DNA from: Sciurus carolinensis
Taxonomy: Eukaryota > Chordata > Mammalia > Rodentia > Sciuridae
Assembly (NCBI RefSeq): GCF_902686445.1
Contig: NC_062216.1
Location: forward strand, 14,405,084 to 14,469,083
Length of the DNA: 64,000 nt
Direction: 5' to 3'
Numbering within the stretch: position 1 is the stretch's first letter; each line of letters opens with the position of its first letter. The position numbers and the translations under genes are program-made. The notes below the pieces were generated by a model. The model saw only the letters and a program-made list of their open reading frames with translations. It was not told where the DNA came from and did not search any database. Below are positions 1 through 12,055 of this stretch, one piece after another.

Positions 1-171
1 CTCCTGCATCACTCTTCCTGCCCAGGATCACTTTGGCTGTTCTGGGTCCAGCCCCACTTTTGGAAGAGACTCCCCTTTCCTCATTGACTTCCCATGTCAC
101 CTCTGTTGGGTAGGGAAGTTCGTAGTAAACTAAAAGGGTTATTTCCGCTGTCTGTAATAGAAAACTATATT

Positions 172-372
172 TGGTTAGCCTGATATAGTGGCACACGCCT
201 GTAATCCCAGCACTCTGGAGACTGAGGCAGGAGGATCACAAGTTCGAGACCAGTCTGGGCAACTTAGCAGGACCCTAGCTCAAAAAATAAAAAGGGATGG
301 AGAGGGGCTAGGGTCATAGTTCTATGGTAGAGTGCCCCTAGTTTCAATCCCCAGTACTGAAGAATATGGAAA
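172..372 (+). mobile_element. MEN SINE (B1–ID dimer)
   Basis: The left half has the B1/7SL-like text GTAATCCCAGCACT, GAGGCAGGAGGATC and GGGCAACTTAGC. An A-rich linker follows, then an ID-like right half with the TGGTAGAGTGCCCCTAG box and an AATCCCCAGTACTG end. This B1–ID dimer architecture is a squirrel marker. The copy is diverged. Confidence 0.85.
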
Positions 373-1785
373 ACAACAACCCCCAGGGAAATAGGGGGAC
401 AGTGTGTCCCAGGGAGAGAAGGAAAACAGCAGGCTCTGGACTTTAACAACTGCTCCCCCGACTGCCCAACCGTTGCATTATGCCATGATTCAGTCTCACT
501 GAACCCTATAAAACTCAGACCTCTCCTGGAACCAGTTGCCATTTTCTCTCTAGAAAATGTGCCCCTCCAATGCTTAATGAAGTTGATCTGTCGTGGTCTG
601 TCCCTGTTTCTTTTACTCTTGCTTTCAAATGCAGTAAGGGGGAAAAGAAAGTAAGCTTATATTTGAGCCAGCACAATTTCTTCCAGATTCTCTGATTCTT
701 TTATCAGCTTGAGCTATTTTACAACTTCTTCAGTTGCAGATAACTAATAGCAATATGGGGTCATTCTTATCTACAGACAAGTACAAAGTTCTGACTGGCA
801 GAGGTTCCACTGAATTCCCTTTCCCGCCGTGGAAGAAGCTAGGGCTGTGGCCAGTCGCATGTTCATTCCAACATCCCTGATTGACCAGTGTGTCTGTTCC
901 TCCGCCTGCCCTTAGAACTGGCTGTAAGATCTCACCAGTTCCCTCATTGTAATGAGTTAAATGAAACCGGTCCTTCATAGTCACATATCAGTGACATATA
1001 GCTTTAAGGGAACACAAAGAGGTCAAGTTAGCAGCCAAGTTGGTTCTTCCTACATAGGGGTCAAGGTCCCGTCCAGTTTACTAGTGTTTCCACCATTTTT
1101 CAGCAGGACACATGACAGCTCTCTACTAGCCAGGAAACAAGCAAACAGTACATATTCTCACATGTATCTTCAGGGTTCCAAGGGAGCTTTTCCACCTGTG
1201 ATAAAGGCATATTCACCACTGAACATCCAGCATGAAGGTTCCTGTCTGATTAGAGAAAGGTGGGCACTGTCCAGGAACAACCAGCATCTATCCAGCCTTT
1301 CAGCAAATATCTGCTGTGTCCACCTTGAGCAGTGTTTGATGCCAAAATGCAACAGGGAAGTAAAGAAGAAAATGTCTCTTTGATCTGGTTAAAATTGATT
1401 TTCTGATTTCAAAAGGAGAAACTTAACCCCATGAGCCCTACCCAGAGAGATCCGCTGTATTCTCATAGGTTAGGATAGGCTATGTTGCGATGTCATGAAA
1501 TTAGACGATACAAGAAATATGATAGTCTCATTAGGTATGAGTGGGTCAAAGAGCAAGTTGCTTTTCGCACCTTGGGGGAAGCAGTAGTATCATCTATTAA
1601 TCTGGTGTGCAATCTGATGACCAAAGGGAGACAGCCTCATTATCAAGGGGCATCCTCTTGGACAGGTCAAGCTGGTCAGAAAGAGGTTCTCCCAAGGACC
1701 TCGCCAGTCCGCAGAGTAGCTGCCATCGAGATGCCAGCTTGGGAGGGCATCCACTGTGCAGGTGGAAAGTTAAACAACGATAGGT
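373..1785. other. No feature recognised
   Basis: Unique-looking sequence of ordinary composition. The open frames here are short, overlap on both strands and resemble nothing I know. Confidence 0.5.
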
Positions 1786-1868
1786 ACCATGGTTTGAGTG
1801 TTCCCGTGTTGGAAATTTAATCCCCAATGCAATAGGGTTGGAGGATGGGAGTCAATAAGAAGCATTGG
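1786..1868 (+). mobile_element. MLT1/MaLR LTR fragment
   Basis: This short remnant has the MaLR 5' text ATGGTTTGAGTGT, TTGGAAATTTAATCCCCAAT and GTTGGAGGATGGGAG. The rest of the LTR is missing. Confidence 0.55.
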
Positions 1869-1871
1869 GTC

Positions 1872-2075
1872 ACTGGAGTCAGCAGGGTGTTTCCAATCCA
1901 GCCTCCATGGACTAGCCATGGACCTTGGGCAAGGTTCTCAGACTCTCTGCCTGTGTTCTCAGCTGGAAAATGGGGATAATCACGCTATACCTCACGAAGG
2001 ATTTGTGAGAATAAAAAGAGGCAACACGGGTGAAGAGCATCGAAGAGCTGCCAGCAAATGCTTGATAGAGGAAAG
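1872..2075 (+). repeat. MIR SINE
   Basis: MIR core features are visible in order: ACCTTGGGCAAGGTTCTCAG, a CTCAGCTGGAAAATGGGGAT segment, and GTGAGAATAAA near the 3' end. An old copy. Confidence 0.6.
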
Positions 2076-3655
2076 TGAGTAGCGGTTCACCTAAACAGTT
2101 CTTAAATATTTACCAGCAAAATTATTCTTTTTTAATATCCAAAATAATAATGAAAACATATCGACGCTCCAACTAGCCAGGTTTTCCTCCCCACACCTTG
2201 TACCCCAATGATTCCTGAGACATTTTCACAGAACAAGGGTTGAAAAAACAGTGCCATTTTCCCCAAGAGGACAATCCCTTCTACAAGGTCCCTGGCAGGG
2301 CATGGTAGGGCTGGTGTCTGGTCCCAGCAGAGGACTGGTCTTCCTGTCAAGGGTCTCTGGCTCTATGCTGGGCAGAAACCTGCCTCTGGGAAGCTCCATT
2401 CATCTCCTCTCTGGTGCTCCAGAGGATGAGACTCTCCCAACCCTTCACTGCACCCCTGGGGCTGCTTTGGGAAATAATGGCATAAGTGGATGCTGCATCT
2501 AAAAGGAAGACGGTCCAACTGAGTTCCAGAAAGATCCACTCTGACCATAGCAGTCACCTTCCTAATAAGACTCCCTCCCCTCCCCAGGTAAGCATGCTGG
2601 ACAAGGCCAGGAGGAAGTCGGAGGTGAGGAGGCCCGGGAAGTCCACCTTTATTTTTCCTCTGAGGTCTCAAATGACTTTTCCGTGGAAGAGCAAGAACCC
2701 AGCTTTGTCCCAGGCCTGACCTGGTTCCTTGGCTGCTGTCCATGAACGCTCTGACACGTGGGCTAGGCCTCTCAGGCCCCAGCCTGCACTTGCAGTCAGT
2801 GGTTTCAGTCTTAATGACGTGGCACCTTCGCTCCTCCACCAGGCAGTGTCACGCAGTGCTGCTCCAAAGGGACTCATGCAAGGACTCCCTGGAGAGGCAC
2901 CTTGGAGGCCCCAGCCAAGAGCGCTGGACCGGGGGCTGCGTGCAGAGCGCTGGAAGGCTGCAGCCAGACGTGATCAGATGTGAGGGCCTGGGGCTCAGGC
3001 AGGCCCTACAGGATTCAGGACTAGGTTCTAGCCCCCCTCGAAGGGCATAGGATGCACTGAGTGCACAGCCCCCGAGACGCATCGCCAACACTCCTCCATT
3101 GTGAAATCTTCCCTCACTCTGGTCTCGCCAGCTTGCCTCCTATTTAGTTTAATCCTGGATTATAATTCTTATCACAGTCTCTCTTGTTTTTCTGTTGGTT
3201 AAGCAAATGCCTTTCACATTCAACCATCGAGGCGAGCACGTGCTGCATGTACCACGGTGATAGTCCCCAGAGCCCAGACTGCTCTGCACCTGGCTGGCCT
3301 AGAGCACGTTTAAATGGAATTGGCATCAGCCCCACTCACCGCCCCCAGACCTGGTCGAGACCACCTTTTTGTTCTTTTCCTGATTGCACATAGATATGCT
3401 GGCAAGGAACCATGTAGCCTCAGAGATTGGTGGCATCTGGTCCCAAGAGGACCCCAGGGAGTAACTGTTGAATGCGTGAATGAATGAATGGGATGGGACA
3501 TAGGAGAGGGTCCAAGAGGGTGGATCTAAAATGTCCTGTGACCCCTGCAGTTTGGGTGAGCTGTGAGTCGGAAACGGAGTTCGTTGCAGTGAATGGGCGC
3601 TTAGAGGCCTGTGGAGGGAAGCCGAAACGCAGGGGCCTGGGACAGCTGGCGTGGG
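2076..3655. other. Mostly unassigned; possible L2 tail
   Basis: No gene is seen. A TTGAATGCGTGAATGAATGAATG-like segment (about 3467-3490) resembles the 3' tail of L2. The reading frames at 2363-3091 overlap on opposite strands and are not recognised. Confidence 0.4.
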
Positions 3656-3843
3656 AAGAACTCAGGCTCTGCATGTGGACGGGACTGGCCCTTTGGTTCA
3701 CTAGCTGTGTGGCCTTTCAACCAGACCACACTTGTGCCATAAGGTAGGACGATAAGGCCAAGGTCACGGGGCTGCAGGGAGGACGAGATGGAGTGCGGTG
3801 GGTTGCACGTGCTCACACACTGCTTGGCACACAGTGAGTGCTC
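3656..3843 (+). repeat. MIR SINE
   Basis: TCACTAGCTGTGTGGCCTT and the terminal CTTGGCACACAGTGAGTGCTC are MIR hallmarks. The centre is diverged. Confidence 0.6.
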
Positions 3844-4243
3844 AGGAAGCAAGGATTTCCACTGTCATTGGAACAGCTGCCATGGCACAAAGCTTTGAGT
3901 GGAGCAGGACACCTGGGGCCAGACAGCAGAGTTGGAAAGACTATCCTGGCTTTGCCTTTCTGCAGAGGGTCTCAGGCAGGACACCTCAGGGTGGCTGAGC
4001 TCCTGCAGCCTGTTGCTACCTGTTTGTTCTGCAGCTTCCTCCTGAGGTACTCAGGGACGTGACGAGACCGTGACTTAGCACAGCTCAATGATGGAGGCTG
4101 ACACTGGCTAGCTGAGTAGAGCTCAAGACTCCTCAGCAGAACAACACCAGAGGGCCCCCAGATGCCAGGGATTGTCTGAAAGAGACACCCTTACCCAACT
4201 GTCCCCGACTGGCACCTCATGAGCTGCCATCTTGTAGGGTCAT

Positions 4244-4676
4244 TATGATTTGGATGTGAGGTGTCCCCCAAAAGCTTCCATGTGAGACAATGCAAGAAGT
4301 TTTAGAGGAGAAATGACTGGGCTGTAACCTTAACCTAATTAGTGAATTAATCCCTGATGGGATGAATTGAGTGGTAACTGGAGGCAGGTGGGGTGTGGCT
4401 GGAGGGAGTGGCTCATTGGGGGCGTGGCTTTGGGGCCTATATTTTGTATCTGGAGGGTTGAGTCTCTCTCTCTCTGCTTCCTGATGATGTGAGCTGCTTC
4501 TCCCTGCCATGCTCTTCCGCCATGATGTTCTGCCTCACCTTGAGCCCCAAGGAATGGAGCCGGCCTTCTATGGACCAGACCTCAGAAATGATGAGCCCTC
4601 AAATAAATCTTTTCTCCTCTACATTTGTTCTGGTTGGGTTCATGTAGTCATAGCAGCTAAAAAGCTGACTAAAACA
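4244..4676 (+). mobile_element. Rodent-type ERVL-MaLR solo LTR
   Basis: This is a full-length-looking solo LTR of about 433 bp. It starts TATGATTTGGATGTGAGGTG, has GAATTAATCCCTGAT in the middle and AAATAAATCTTTTC near the poly(A)-signal region, and ends GCTGACTAAAACA. Flanks GTCAT (left) and GTCAC (right) look like a 5 bp target duplication with one change. It has no internal gene sequence. The family is one I associate with squirrel genomes. Confidence 0.8.
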
Positions 4677-4689
4677 GTCACCATCTTGT

Positions 4690-4768
4690 TTTTGTGGAGC
4701 TGAGGATGGAACACAGGGCCTCAGTCATTCTGAGCAAGTGCTGTCCCGCTGAGCTACACCCCAGTCCC
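4690..4768 (-). mobile_element. ID-type SINE
   Basis: This is the reverse complement of an ID element, with GAGCAAGTGCTGTCCCGCTG and AGCTACACCCCAGTCCC, the antisense Pol III box and start. It is truncated and diverged. Confidence 0.7.
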
Positions 4769-4859
4769 ATCGCATAGTTTCCATGGAATGTCCTTGTCTG
4801 TTCTTGTCAGATTTAGGATTCTTCTGGGTTCAAGGGAAAAAGATAGACCCAAACCTATT

Positions 4860-5022
4860 ACATGCCCAGCGCAGTGCTGAGTATTCACCTTCCACATCTG
4901 CATGATGACACCACATGTGGGCCCTTCTGTCACCTTAAAGGTCTAGGTAGAGTAAGAAGTTTGGCCAAGGTCATGGGGCACAGTAGCAGGTCTATGATTT
5001 GAATCCAGAGCATGTGTCCTAT
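4860..5022 (-). repeat. MIR SINE
   Basis: Antisense MIR text is visible: GCAGTGCTGAGTATTCA, GGCCAAGGTCATGGGGCACA and GATTTGAATCCAGAGCATG. Confidence 0.5.
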
Positions 5023-7012
5023 CTCAGAAAGAGGAACCGTCTATTTCCTGTAGTGTCTTTGGGCCAGGAGTGTTGGTGAGTCTGAAGGATCTCCATTCAC
5101 CTTGACCTTGCTAAATTCACAAAGCCCACTTTGGAGGACTTGTGGGAAGGAGGACAAGTGCACAAGTCAGCTCCTATTTACACCATGCCTGGTTTCCCCC
5201 TCTAGAATCTGCTCACCTTCTCTCTAGCTCTTGGAGATGTGTAAGGCTGAGTGAGAATACCAAGGGGGCATTTCACGTGATCCTCTGCTCCTGCCCACAA
5301 CCTGGTCCCCGTGCTCAGAGCTCCAGTTATACCGTTCTGCTCCTAGTCCAGCAGCAAGTGTCCTTCCAGTTTCAGTGTTTTACATGCTGGGACACCTTTC
5401 TCCTGTCCCCGTCTCAAAACCTTCCCTGATCCTCGCCCTGTAAGAAAAGCACACCCTTGGTTTCCGTTGTCTTCTTGGGATTTCATTTATAGCAGTGACT
5501 GAGTGAAACATGAAGAGGTCAATGTCTTTAAAAGAAAAGAACAGGACACAACCCGCCCTGCAGGCCCCAGGAGGAGCACCTGGGTCAGTCTGGGGGCACA
5601 AGAGGGAGGAGCCAGGGCAAGCATGGCCAGAGCTCAGGAGCCCTTTTTGTAACATGTGGGGAAGAAGGGGCAGGCAGGTTGGGCGGCTGAGCAGCTTTAG
5701 CATTGGATAGTTCTTGAATAACGCTGGTGGGCCTGGAGCACAGGGTGGGCGCCGCTGTCTGGCGTCCTGGCGGGTGATGAGGGGAGGGGGCAAATGGCTG
5801 TGAGAATTGATCAAGGAGGTGGCTGGGGTGTGACTTGGTTGGTTTGCCTATGACAGGCATCTTCATTAGGAAGGTGTCCACTATCTCCAGGAATCAGCTG
5901 GCCCTGGGAGGGACAGTTTCTCTCAGGTCAGCAAGGCCTCCTAGATGTCAAACCTCATCAAAAACAGAATATAAATAACGTACCCAATACACCGTCCTCT
6001 GTGCCTGAACTCTGCACACCTGATGGCCAGTTGGGACAGCCCTACTCCCCTCCCCGGGTTGGGACCTCTGAGGAAGGTTGCCAGTCCTGCCTCTCAGCTG
6101 TCTGTGACCATCTGCCTTTTGTGCTCAGAAGCTGGACTCTGTCTTGGGACACTGGTCCTGAGGTTGTCTCTCCCTCTGCATCTGTCCAAAGCTTTTCCTT
6201 GGTGCATCTCCAGTGGCCCTGTGCCTGCTCACAGTGAGCCTCACAGAGCAGGAAGAACAGGAAGAGAATTATGTCTGCCATTTCTACTCAGATTCCTTGG
6301 AAGGAGGAATGCTTGAAACCCCACCTTTCCTTTTCCTGCTGGCTTCCACCCTGCATATTAGCTCCTCCATGGAACCTCCCTGGAACTTTCTCTAACTGCC
6401 TCCCCAACAGCCAACTGCTGCCCCCTCTCCTGAGCTCCAGGAACTTTCTCTTACACTCCCAGACTTTCAACACCAGCAGACCTTGCCTGCCTGAAGGGGC
6501 CCTGCTGCGGGGCATCCTGGAGGGAACTTTCTTCCCCCCTTCTCCAGCCCAGAAACCGTTTTACCTTCCCACAGCCACCACCCAAAAGCTCCTGCTTTGC
6601 TCTGGGTAAGTGACACAGGCAGGGACTTTCTATAAACCAGAGAGAGAAATTTAAAGATGAGAACTCGACCTAGTGTTGAGTGGTATTTCCTATTTCCTCA
6701 CTCCAGGTGATTGGAAGATCTTATTAGTGACATTTCTATATATTCATTTCTGAGTATCAAACATTTCTCAAATTCTGCCTGGAAAGTGTACTTTGGTACA
6801 TTTCTCACTGCCTGAGTTCTGGTCTGGATTGAGCATTACTTACTTCAGACAGGTCTTACTTCTGATAGATTTAGCAAGTTTTTTTTTTTTTTTTTCCCTT
6901 GGTGGGATCCTCATTTCCTCTTCCATGAAACAGGAAGAATCCCTATTTCCTCCATACTTAGAAATGTGGGGGAGAAGCAGAGATAGGATCTGCCCCTGAA
7001 AGGAGGGTAGGT
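5023..7012. other. No gene recognised
   Basis: Unique or heavily decayed sequence. A T-run of about 19 bases lies at 6877-6895. No exon or clear repeat was seen, apart from weak L2-like texture near 5400. Confidence 0.45.
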
Positions 7013-7388
7013 TAGGTTTTGATGAAATCCAATTTATCTATTTTTACTTTCATTGCCTGTACTTTTGATGTCCTATAAAAACCACAGAAATCATTGCCAA
7101 CTCCAATGCCATGAAGCTTTCCCTCTGTGTTTTCTCCTGAGACTTCTCTAGTCTTAGCCTTTAGATCTTTGATCCATTTTGCATCAGTTTTTATACATGG
7201 TATATGGTGAGTCCAACTCTATTCTTCTGCGTGTGTCTACCCAGGTATCCCAGCACAATTTGTTAACATGACTTCTCCTTTTCCCACTCATCATTTGATG
7301 GTAATGCGACAAGAGTTTATTTCTGGGCTCTCGATTCTATTCCAGGAGCCTATTTATCCATCTTTATGCCAGCATTACATCGTTCTGT

Positions 7389-7592
7389 TTGTTTTGTGGT
7401 TCTAGGGATTGAACCCAGGACCTCCACATGCTAGCTAGGCAAGTGCTCTACCACTGAGCTGCATCTCCAGCCCCTTTAGCTTTGAGACAGGGTCTCACTA
7501 AGTTGCGCAGGCTGGCCTTGAACTTGTGATCCTCCTGCCTCCGTCTCCTGAATAGCTGGGATTCTAGGTGTGTATCCAGTGCTTGACTACCA
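7389..7592 (-). mobile_element. MEN SINE inside L1M
   Basis: The antisense ID half (GGGATTGAACCCAGGACC, AAGTGCTCTACCACTGAGC) is followed by the antisense B1 half (GAGACAGGGTCTCACTAAG, GGCCTTGAACTTGTGATCC). It splits the L1 ORF2 text, which resumes at TTTTAATATTGCAGC. Confidence 0.88.
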
Positions 7593-8300
7593 CGTTGTTT
7601 TAATATTGCAGCTTTTTAAGTTTTGGCATCAAGAAGTGTTAGTTTTCCAACTATGTTCTATTTTTCAAGTTTATTTGGCTAATCGGAGTCCCTTGAGCTT
7701 GCATGTGAATTTTAGGATATACAACCCAACAAACATCATGGGGATTTGAGAGAACTTGCCTTGAATCTATAAATATTGTCATCTTAACAATATTAAGCCT
7801 TCCAATATGGGTTTCTTTCTATATCTCTCTTTCACATCTTTCAGCAACATTTTGTAGTTTTCAGTGTACCAGTCTTTTTGCTGAATTAAATTTATTCCTA
7901 CTTGTTCTTTTTGATTCCATTGTTGAGTTGTGTTGCTGATCTTATTTAAATTCTTTGTTGTCAGGAGTACAGAAATGCATTTGATATTTGTACGTTGATT
8001 TTGTATCCTGCAACTTTGCTGAATTTGCTTATTAGCTTTAACAGTTTTTTTTCTTTGAATTATTAGAATTTTCCGCATATGAAATCATGTCATCAGCAAA
8101 CAGAAATGATTGCTCTTCCTCCTTTCTAATTTGTATGCTTTTTATTTCTTTGTTTTGCATAATTGCTAGAGTTTCCAGAATATATTGAACAGAAGTGACA
8201 AATGCACAAATCCTTGTCTTGGTCTTAATCTTAGGAAAACACTTTTAGACTTTCACCATTGTCTCCACATTAATGGAGATATGAGATTTTTATACATGGC

Positions 8301-8521
8301 TTTTTTTTTTTTTTTTTGTACCGGGGATTGAATCCAGAGGTACTTAACCCCTGAGCCACATCCCCAGCCCTTTTTATTTGTTTATTTTTATTTTGAGGCA
8401 GAGTCTCTCTAAGTTGCTTAGGGCCTCACTAAGTTGCTTAGACTGGCCTTGAACTTGGGCTCCTCCTGCGTCAGCCCCTGGAGCTGCTGGGATTACGGGC
8501 ATGTGCCACCACACGGGGCTC
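8301..8521 (-). mobile_element. MEN SINE inside L1M
   Basis: A T-run (antisense poly-A) is followed by GGGGATTGAATCCAGAGG, CTGAGCCACATCCCCAGCCC and the B1 half ending in CTGGGATTACGGGCATGTGC. The TAAGTTGCTTAGGGCCTCAC and TAAGTTGCTTAG duplication seen here is a familiar variant of this family. Confidence 0.9.
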
Positions 8522-9040
8522 CTATGCAGTCTTTATCATATTGAGAACATTTCCTTCTCTTCCTAGTTCCTTGAGTGGTTTTATCACAAAAGTGTGTTGA
8601 ATTCCGTCAAATGCTTTTTCTGCATCCATTGAGAGGACCACGAGGAATTTTCCTTCCTTCTGCTAATGCAATGTCTTACATGGATTAGTTTTTGTTGGAC
8701 ATTCTTGCGTTCCAGTGGTAATCTTCCTTGGCTATGATGACTCTTTCTTTCAGTGTACTTTTAAGTCCTTTGCAGTAGTATGTTGTTGAAGATTTATGCA
8801 TCAACTAAGGATAATTGTCCATAGTTTTCTCTCTCTTTTTTTTTTTTTTTTGTGGTGTCTTTGTTTGACTCTGGTATCCGGGTAATGCTGGCCTCATTGA
8901 ATGAGTTTGGAAGAATTCTCTCAACTTCAATTTTTGGAAGAGTTGGAGAAAGACTGGTGTTGCTCCTCCTTTAAATGTTTAGTGGCATTTACCAGTGAAA
9001 CTACTTGGTCCAGGACTTTTCTTCACTGGGAGATTTTCTT

Positions 9041-9109
9041 TGTGGTGCTAGGAAAGGAACCCAGGACATGTTAGTCAAGGGTCTACCACTAAGCGATGCC
9101 CCTAGCCCT
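9041..9109 (-). mobile_element. ID-type SINE inside L1M
   Basis: Antisense ID signature: GGTGCTAGGAAAGGAACCCA, GTCTACCACTAAGCGATGCC and CCTAGCCC. A diverged copy. Confidence 0.65.
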
Positions 9110-9138
9110 TCATGGGAGGTTTTTAAACTAAAAATAAA

Positions 9139-9210
9139 AAGGACTGAGGCTGTAGCTCAACCCCCTTGGTTCATTCCCTATCACTGCAAAAACCCAAAAC
9201 AAACAAAAAG
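9139..9210 (+). mobile_element. ID-type SINE inside L1M
   Basis: GGACTGAGGCTGTAGCTCAA opens a sense ID core. TTCATTCCCTATCACTGC and an A-rich tail (AAAACCCAAAACAAACAAAAAG) follow. It lies tail-out next to the antisense ID copy at 9041. Confidence 0.6.
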
Positions 9211-9300
9211 TCTTGTTTTGTGGCTTAAGCTATATAGGGTCTATCTTGGAGAATATTCTATATGTGTACTTTAGGAACATGTGTATTCTGTTGCATGAAC

Positions 9301-9330
9301 TATTTGGGGTGTGTGTGTGTGTTTTAATTT
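9301..9330 (+). repeat. Short GT repeat
   Basis: GTGTGTGTGTGTGT sits within L1 sequence. A minor feature. Confidence 0.6.
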
Positions 9331-9368
9331 TTAGATATTGATAGACCTTTATTTTTTTCATTTATTTA

Positions 9369-9442
9369 TAGGTGCTAAGAGTCAAATCCAGTGCCTCACA
9401 CATGCTAGGCAAGTGCTCTACAACTAAGCCACAACACTGCCC
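9369..9442 (-). mobile_element. ID-type SINE inside L1M
   Basis: Antisense ID: CATGCTAGGCAAGTGCTCTA then CAACTAAGCCACAACACTGC. Confidence 0.72.
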
Positions 9443-9652
9443 TTGGTGTGTGTTTCATATATCCTATTAGTTTGTAACATTGTTTAGGTCCTCTGTTTCT
9501 TTACTGATCTTCCATTTAGTTTCCATTGTTAAAAGTGGAGTATTGAAATCTTCAACTATTATTGTCAGTTTACTATTTTCTCTATTTAATTCTGTCAGTG
9601 TTCACTTCATATATTTTGTATCTCTGTTGCTTTGTGCTTATAAGTGTTATTC

Positions 9653-9782
9653 CTGAATCTGTTGCTAAAACAAAACACCTGAGGCTTGATAATTTATAAA
9701 GAAATGAGGTTTATTTCACTTACCATTTTAGAGTTTCAAGAACGTGTTGCCAGCATCTGCTCAGCTCTGGTGAGGGCCCCCT
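9653..9782 (-). mobile_element. MaLR LTR end fragment inside L1M
   Basis: CTAAAACAAAACACCTGAGG, GATAATTTATAAAGAAATGA, GGTTTATTTCACTTACC and GCCAGCATCTGCTC form the reverse-complement 3' end of an MLT1/MST-type LTR. L1 text resumes at CTTGGATCTAGAG. Confidence 0.65.
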
Positions 9783-10422
9783 TGGATCTAGAGTCTTGTA
9801 GTCTTGTAGACAGCATATAATTGGCTCATGTTTTTTAATCCAATCTGCCAACTAACTTTTTTTTTCTATGACTTTGGGGAAATTGATCAATTTAAATTTA
9901 AAGTAATTACTTATAGGCAATCAGTTATTTCTATCTTTCTTTCTTTATGTTTAGTTGATTTTTTTTCTTTTACCTGTGCTAGCACTCAATTCCTTTTGCA
10001 AATGTTGGACAGATACATTTTGTAGTCCCCAGGTAGATTGCAAGTAACATTTTAAAGCCGTAAGAGTTCAGTTTGAATTGATACCAACTTAATTTCAATC
10101 AGATACAAAAGTTTTATTCCTATAAAGTTCTGTGCTCCTCTCCATTTTATGTTATTGATGTCACAACTTACCTCTTTCTACATTATATACCCAACAACAT
10201 TGATTTATAATTATTTTCATTCATTGCCTTTAAGTCCTGTATTTAAGAAGTGGAGCTGCAAACCAAAATTATAATAACTAGCTTTTATATCTGCCTATGT
10301 GTTTACCCTAATGAAGATCTTTTTATCTTCAGCAAATTTCAAGTTACTATTTGAAGGGCTCCTGTTAGGGTCTCTTACAGAGCAGCCCTGGTGGCAATGA
10401 ACTCCCTCTTTTCTTTTTTCTT

Positions 10423-10497
10423 CAGTTCTGGGGATTCAACCCAGGGCCTCACGTGTGCTAGGCAGGCGCTCTACCACTGAGCCACACCTGGGCCCCT
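10423..10497 (-). mobile_element. ID-type SINE inside L1M
   Basis: CTGGGGATTCAACCCAGGGC, GTGCTAGGCAGGCGCTCTAC and CACTGAGCCACACC show an antisense ID, well preserved. Confidence 0.82.
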
Positions 10498-11135
10498 TCT
10501 CTCATCTTTTGTTTACCTGAGAATTTAATTTCTTCCTCATTTTTGGAGGATAGCCTTGCTGGAAGTAGAATTCTTGGTTAACAGTTTTTTCTTTTAGCAC
10601 TTTAAATCTACCATCCCAATTCCTACTGGCCTCCACGATTTCTGCTGAACAATTGGCTGGTCATTTTTCAACAGTCAGATGATGTGTCTCAGAGTTGTTC
10701 TCCTTGAGTTGATCCTACTCGGAATCTTTGGAACTCCTTGGATTTTTAGATTCATGTCTTTCTTCAAATTTGGGAAGATTATGGCCGTTAGTTCTTCAAA
10801 TAATCTCTCTGCTTTTTCTCCTTCTTGGTCTTGAGTGCTGTATAAGTTGGTCTGCTTGATGGGACCGCAGAAGCCCTCAGGCTCTGGTCACTGCTCTTCA
10901 TTCATTTTTCCTCTCGGTCCTCAGGATCAGCTATTTCAATTGTCCTGCCTTCAGATTCACCCATTCTCTTTTGTTTGTTGAAACCGGTTCTCAAACCCTT
11001 TTTCTGAATTCGTCACTTCCATTATTATATTTTTCAGCTCCAGAATTTCCACGAGATTCCTGTTCAACATTTCTATCTCTTTGTTGACATTCTAATTTTG
11101 TTTATGTATCATTACCCTGATTTCCTTTCATTTTT

Positions 11136-11140
<5 letters not shown>

Positions 11141-11166
<26 letters not shown>
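11141..11166 (+). repeat. (GT)13 microsatellite
   Basis: Thirteen uninterrupted GT units follow a T-run in the antisense L1. Confidence 0.9.
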
Positions 11167-11170
<4 letters not shown>

Positions 11171-11372
11171 CTTTAGGTTTTTGAACATACTTAAGACTGT
11201 TGTTTTAAAACTCTTTGTTTACCGCATCTGATGTGTGGGCTTCTTAGGGGACGATTTCTGTCAATTAATTTTATTTCTTTGAATGGACTGTGTTTTGCCA
11301 CTTTGCTATTTGTTTTCTATCTGTTTTTAGTTTTTAAATTTAAAAATTTTTGCATTTCTTGTTTGCCTTGTG

Positions 11373-12055
11373 GTTTTGTTGTTATTGGAAACTGGGGAAA
11401 GGAAGCTGGGACTCCCCAGGCTGGAACATGGCCCCAGATCTTGCACCTCAAGTATGAAGCCATGTCCTGTGAATCCCCCAGAGAAAGATCAGGTTTGAAA
11501 AAGCTGAGAACCACCGCCTCTGTCAAATGTCTGTAGGAAAAGGAGCCAGAAGGTTAGATAGATAAGCCAAGGGACTCAGGGCCGGGGGCCAGCCTGAGAG
11601 ACTGGCTTCCTACTGATGTTTCTGGAGAGCTGCGAGTGTTAAGTGAAAATAGGGACTTTTGGGAACAGAAATAGCAAGTTGGTCATGCACTCAGACACGT
11701 GTTTTACCCAGCATCCGTATACTTGAGGCATGGAGTGTGGGATGGGGGACGCAGCCTTGGCACCCAGAGGCTAAGCCCCCAGAGTCCTAAGCCCCCAGAG
11801 GCTTATCAGCTGAGGTCTGTGTGGGGGTGGGGCTACCCCTGAGCAAACCAATACAGAGAAGTTCATCACTCCATCACAAACTTAAGAAAGATGGGGTAAG
11901 GAGTGAGGTGCTCTGGTCCTGTCTAACAGGAATGTAATTGAGCCTGGGGGTCCGAGCAAGTTTCTCTGAGGAAATGAACCTACAGGGGGGTGGGCTTTGG
12001 GGGATGGTGCCTGTGAAGGCCCTGGCATAGGAAGGAGCTCCAAGGACCAGCTGGA
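11373..12055. other. No gene recognised
   Basis: Unassigned sequence of medium GC content. A short local duplication CTAAGCCCCCAGAG occurs twice near 11772-11802. Confidence 0.45.

Larger units (their letters stand above)
7013..11372 (-). mobile_element. Ancient L1M LINE, near full span, antisense
   Basis: Read on the + strand, the text runs backwards through L1 ORF2: GATGAAATCCAATTTATC, TTTGATCCATTTTG, GCAACTTTGCTGAATTTGCT, CATGTCATCAGCAAACAGAA and GGTAATGCTGGCCTCATTGA. It then reaches the 5' ORF2/ORF1 part (TTCTTGGTTAACAG, TTTTTCAGCTCCAGAATTTC). About 4.4 kb survives, interrupted by at least six SINEs and one LTR piece. No ORF is intact. The age class L1M is inferred from divergence and from the later insertions. 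Confidence 0.85.

Noticed and set aside
4140..4160. ACACCAGAGGGCCCC as a CTCF site
   Set aside because: It departs from the core at both the first and last position, and no other signal supports it.
4244..4676. Complete endogenous retrovirus
   Set aside because: Only a solo LTR is present here and at the other MaLR sites. No gag, pol or env sequence is associated.
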